A stretch of DNA of 52,940 nucleotides from Patulibacter americanus DSM 16676 (lineage in GTDB: Bacteria > Actinomycetota > Thermoleophilia > Solirubrobacterales > Solirubrobacteraceae), in NCBI RefSeq assembly GCF_000420025.1, contig NZ_ATUD01000018.1, positions 1 to 52,940 on the forward strand, given 5' to 3'. Of this stretch, positions 50,178 through 52,940 are shown in pieces. Each line of letters starts with the position of its first letter. Position 1 is the first letter of the stretch. The notes below the pieces were generated by a model. That model searched no databases and had not been told where the DNA came from. It worked only from the letters and a program-made list of their open reading frames with translations. Position numbers and translations under genes: made by a program.

Positions 50178-52172
50178 ATGACGTCCACGCCCCTACGTCG
50201 AGCCCTGCGCGTCGCGCTCGTGCTGGCGGCCCTCCCCGCCGTCGCGCCCGCCGTCGCCGGCGCGTCGACCTGGACGGTCGACGACGACCGCACCCAGTGC
50301 CCATCCGCCGGCTTCACGTCGATCCAGGCCGCGGTGGACCAGGCCGCGCCGTGGGACACGGTGGTGGTCTGCGACGGCGTCTACCGCGAGGGGTCCACGC
50401 CCTACACCAACGCGAACAGCCCGGCCCAGGCCGGCTCGCGCAACGGGTTGACGATCACGAAGCCGCTGACGATCCGCGGCGCGGGCGCCGACAAGGTCAC
50501 GATCATGCCGGCGACGGCGCTGGGCGACTCCCTGGCCGGCACGGAGCCGTACCTGCGCGACGGCGGCGGCAACGTCATCACCGTCTCGCGCCAGTCCCTC
50601 GGCTCCTCGGACGACAACGAGAACTTCTTCGACCTCTCGGGCGTCACGGTGAGCTCACCGGGGGCGTACGCCGAGGCCGGCATCGCGTTCTTCAACACCT
50701 CGGGTCGCGTCCGCCGGAGCGTCGTCGGGCCGCTGCGCCGCGCCGCGGCCGCCTCGGCCGCGAGCCAGCCGCACGGCTGGGGCATCGTCATGACGAACTC
50801 GCTGCAGAGCGACGTCGCAGGCGGCATCCGCCGCGAGGTCACGGTGGAGGACAGCCTCGTCACGGGCTTCGGCGCCGGCGGGGTCCTGTTCGACGCCTCC
50901 GTCGGCGGGGTCGACAACCCCACCGTCGTGGCCCCGGCCGTCAGCCCGCTGCAGACGCGGTCCAACGTCAACGCCTACGGCAACGTGCTCCGCAGCCGCA
51001 TCGTCGGCGAGCGGGGCGGCGCGTCCGTCCCGCAGACCGGCGTGCGGTACCAGTCCGGGCAGCGGGGACGGGTGACCGACAGCGAGATCGTCGACACCTG
51101 GAACGGGCAGGCGGGCACCGCCCGCTCCTCCGTCGGCGTCCTGCTCGCCGACGCCGACACGGGCATGGATCCGAAGGTCCCGGGTGCCCGCGCCCTCGCG
51201 GTCTCGGGCACGACCTTCGGCGCGAACGGCTACGCCGTCTTCAACGCGGACGCGGCCAACGCGGCGGTCCGCAACGGCGCGCCGGTGCTCGCCCAGGAGA
51301 ACTACTGGGGCTGCCCGGCCGGCCCGACGGCGGGCGTCAGCAGCGCGACGACCGGCTGCCAGGGCCGGTCCGGCAACGACGCGGGCGCCCCCGGGGCGGT
51401 ACCGCCCGTCCTCGCCGCGGCGAGCGTCGACACCGGCGCGTTCCGCACGACGCCGATCGCCGCGCTTGCCGCTCCCGCCGCGACCCCGGACGCGGCTCCC
51501 ACGGCCGAGATCCTCGAGCCGACCGCCGGCCTCGTCGTGCCGGTCGGCACCGAGGTCCGCCCGGTGGTCGCCGCGAGTGACGACTTCGGCGTGCGCTCCG
51601 TCCGGCTCTCCGCCGGCGGCGCAGAGGTGGCGACCCGGTCGACGCGTCCCTACGAGTTCTCCTGGACCCCGACGGCCGCCCAGGCCGGGACCACGGTGGA
51701 GCTGACCGCGACGGTGACGGACTCCGCCGGGCAGACCACGACGGCGTCCGTCCCGGTCGCGGTGCCTGCGCTGGCGGCCGGCCCCGGAACGCCCACGACC
51801 CCGGCCCCGCCCACGACCCCGGCCCCGCCGGCGAGCCCCGCCCCGAAGGCACAGGTCCGCCTGCTCACGCGCTCCGTCCGGCTCGACGGTGAGGGCCGGT
51901 TCGCGATCCGGGTCTCCTGCGGCACGGGCCGGGGCCGCTGCCGCACCCGCGTGGTGGTCCGCCGCGGCAGCACCACGGTCGGTACCCGCACGTTGACGAT
52001 CGCCGCGGGGAAGACCGTGACGGTCCGCATGCGGCCCACCGCGGCGATGCGCCGCTCGCTTCTACGGGGTCGGACCGTCGTCGTGAGAGTGGCCTTCGAC
52101 GGCTTGGGCGTCACGCTGGTCCCGAAGGCGGCGACGGTGAAGATCGCCCCGAAGGCGAACGCCAAGCGCTGA
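50178..52172 (+). CDS. secreted right-handed beta-helix protein with Ig-like and C-terminal beta domain
   Basis: A 664-residue exported protein. The signal peptide is residues 1-29 (RVALVLAALPAVAPAVAGA). The beta-helix follows (SIQAAVDQAAPWDTVVVCDG, VYREG, LTITKPLTIRGAGADKVTIM), the entry common to pectate-lyase-like and NosD-like proteins, with GNVLRSRIVGERGG and QENYWGCPAG further on. An Ig-like domain (EILEPTAGLVVPVGTEVRPV) and a Pro-rich linker precede a basic C-terminal domain with a Cys pair (IRVSCGTGRGRCRTRVVVR), shared with the RTX-type protein at 29959. No catalytic residues can be named. The 280-bp divergent gap to 49898 shows no clear promoter. Confidence 0.8.
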   Translation: MTSTPLRRALRVALVLAALPAVAPAVAGASTWTVDDDRTQCPSAGFTSIQAAVDQAAPWDTVVVCDGVYREGSTPYTNANSPAQAGSRNGLTITKPLTIRGAGADKVTIMPATALGDSLAGTEPYLRDGGGNVITVSRQSLGSSDDNENFFDLSGVTVSSPGAYAEAGIAFFNTSGRVRRSVVGPLRRAAAASAASQPHGWGIVMTNSLQSDVAGGIRREVTVEDSLVTGFGAGGVLFDASVGGVDNPTVVAPAVSPLQTRSNVNAYGNVLRSRIVGERGGASVPQTGVRYQSGQRGRVTDSEIVDTWNGQAGTARSSVGVLLADADTGMDPKVPGARALAVSGTTFGANGYAVFNADAANAAVRNGAPVLAQENYWGCPAGPTAGVSSATTGCQGRSGNDAGAPGAVPPVLAAASVDTGAFRTTPIAALAAPAATPDAAPTAEILEPTAGLVVPVGTEVRPVVAASDDFGVRSVRLSAGGAEVATRSTRPYEFSWTPTAAQAGTTVELTATVTDSAGQTTTASVPVAVPALAAGPGTPTTPAPPTTPAPPASPAPKAQVRLLTRSVRLDGEGRFAIRVSCGTGRGRCRTRVVVRRGSTTVGTRTLTIAAGKTVTVRMRPTAAMRRSLLRGRTVVVRVAFDGLGVTLVPKAATVKIAPKANAKR

Positions 52173-52257
52173 GCCCGGCGGTCCGTTCGTGGCCGCCGGA
52201 CGCCGCAGGCGGCATCGCGGGCGTCGGCGCTTGGCCGGGTGACACACGCGTGGCGGC

Positions 52258-52298
52258 GGTATGTCCTGGAGACATGTTCTATGTCTCCAGGACATACC
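52258..52298. repeat. perfect 18-bp inverted repeat
   Basis: Arms 52258-52275 and 52281-52298 (core ATGTCCTGGAGACAT and its complement) with loop gttct, 85 bp after the stop at 52172. It could terminate the beta-helix gene, but the low GC and length differ from other terminators here, so a mobile-element remnant is possible. Confidence 0.75.
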
Positions 52299-52395
52299 CC
52301 TGCCCGGTGCGTGTCGATCCGGGACGCGGTTCCGGATCGCGAGCCGACCGCCGGCCGGCGCGGCGACCCGGAACGGGGAGACCGGCGGACCGGGA

Positions 52396-52473
52396 ACGGT
52401 TGACCCACCGGGGCAGGAGGGTCGGGTGACCCAACGGCGGGCCGGGGTCGGGTGGCCCACCGGCGGGCCGAGA
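52396..52473. repeat. three degenerate tandem copies of a 26-bp unit
   Basis: Copies at 52396-52421 (most diverged), 52422-52447 and 52448-52473; the second and third share the pattern TCGGGTG-CCCA-CGGCGGGCCG. A fourth partial copy (CCGGGTGAC) follows. This lies in the 637-bp gap before the sigma-factor gene. The gap also has the inverted repeat at 52258, an AT-richer segment near 52560-52680 that should contain a promoter, and the structured leader at 52711. Confidence 0.65.
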
Positions 52474-52710
52474 CCGGGTGACGACGGATGCCCAGGCGCG
52501 GCGGGCGCGGCGGCCGTTCATCCCCCGATCGGATGACGGCGGATGGCGGACGGGCCCGGGGGCATTCCCCGTTCACATTTCGTAACACCGAGGAAGGTGT
52601 ACGTCGCTGACCCGCTTTCAAGCCCCGAAACCCAATGGATAACGGTGTATTCGGTATCAGTCCAGGGTCAGTACGGTGAACGTATGGGTCGAACGGCCAG
52701 ACGGTGTTGA

Positions 52711-52786
52711 GGGGGAGGCGAGATCCCCCGATGGGTGAACATCAGCAGCGAAGAGGACGGTGTCCTCTCCCCGCAGCGCCCTCTTC
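52711..52786 (+). promoter_or_regulatory. structured leader with alternative stems
   Basis: A GGGGG/CCCCC hairpin (52711-52729) is followed by AGAGGAC/GTCCTCT (52752-52768, loop ggt). The arm GAAGAGG (52750-52756) can instead pair with CCTCTTC (52780-52786), giving a mutually exclusive fold just upstream of the ATG at 52810. This resembles a translation or termination switch; no known riboswitch consensus is recognised. Confidence 0.35.
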
Positions 52787-52809
52787 ATCCTCTCCCCGGA
52801 ACCGCCGCC

Positions 52810-52940
52810 ATGACCGCCACCCGCACCCGCACCTCCCGCCGCCTCACCTCCGAGCAGCTGCTCGCCATGTGGGAGCGCTACCAGGCCTCGGGTGACCGGT
52901 CGGTCCGCGACGAGCTCGTGTTCCTCCTCACCCCGCTGGT
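52810..52940 (+). CDS. sigma factor, FliA/WhiG-like, N-terminal part
   Basis: The first 43 codons are present; the gene runs off the right edge. After a basic start (MTATRTRTSRRL), residues 13-43 (SEQLLAMWERYQASGDRSVR, then DELVFLLTPL) match the region 1.2/2.1 start of group 3 sigma factors of the FliA, WhiG or SigF type (LWxxYxxxGDxxxRdxLvxxxxPL). Which target class it serves cannot be told from this fragment. The leader with alternative stems suggests regulated expression. Confidence 0.7.
   Translation, partial: MTATRTRTSRRLTSEQLLAMWERYQASGDRSVRDELVFLLTPL

Noticed and set aside
52560..52810. Known riboswitch (cyclic-di-GMP or ydaO type) in the sigma-factor leader
   Set aside because: Conserved core bases of these classes could not be found; only generic hairpins are seen.
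1..52940. tRNA, rRNA, CRISPR, insertion sequence, integrase or phage genes
   Set aside because: None recognised: no transposase or integrase motif, no cloverleaf-like sequences and no spaced identical repeats.

Overview
The window is about 53 kb of very GC-rich chromosomal DNA from a free-living bacterium. Proteins are rich in Ala, Arg, Gly and Asp, the FdxA, Mrp and citrate synthase resemble actinobacterial forms, and many starts look leaderless. There are many secreted proteins with Ig-like, RTX or beta-helix domains and Arg/Lys-rich C-terminal beta domains. Together this suggests an actinomycete of the Thermoleophilia type (Solirubrobacterales, Patulibacter-like). That placement is inference from protein flavour, not from a marker gene. 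I saw no rRNA, tRNA, CRISPR array, insertion sequence or prophage.

Layout. 1-228: start of a small membrane protein. 367-6088: a catabolic cluster (FCD-type GntR regulator, 3-hydroxyacyl-CoA dehydrogenase, glutaryl-CoA dehydrogenase, semialdehyde-type dehydrogenase, and a divergent CaiB/BaiF CoA-transferase) that fits glutarate or lysine breakdown to acetoacetyl-CoA. 6120-10376: NarL-type two-component system divergent from an MMPL exporter. 10406-11692: class III aminotransferase. 11788-18885: the most unusual part. It holds a receiver-only regulator, then a tightly overlapping trio of two secreted proteins and a sigma factor fused to a zinc-finger anti-sigma-like segment, a membrane segment and a long Ala/Arg- and Pro-rich tail. 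An unrecognised gene, a tiny membrane protein and two LysR-like proteins reduced to the DNA-binding domain follow. 19319-28725: secreted repeat protein, M50 protease with CBS domains, CitA-type citrate synthase, PBP4-type peptidase, acetyltransferase with a divergent HTH-cupin regulator, amidase and an atypical SDR.

28872-36591: 7Fe ferredoxin, beta carbonic anhydrase, RTX-type secreted protein, His-rich PadR regulator, Mrp ATPase, EamA and MFS exporters. 36892-40854: a histone-H1-like and coiled-coil protein whose promoter carries a LexA-type box, an SDR with a divergent XRE/MmyB-type regulator, and an inositol-phosphatase family enzyme. 40880-46999: a UvrD/RecB-like helicase-nuclease with a probable Fe-S clamp, a PAC2 protein, a YhaM-like OB/HD phosphohydrolase and a DoxX membrane protein. 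47169-52172: two divergent large secreted proteins (alpha/beta hydrolase and beta-helix). 52810-52940: the start of a FliA/WhiG-like sigma factor behind a structured leader.

Expression signals recur. At least nine genes have a -10-like TAnnnT six to eight bases before the start codon, which implies leaderless transcripts, and three divergent pairs share promoters of only 17 to 42 bp. Several convergent borders carry two or three strong hairpins in a row.
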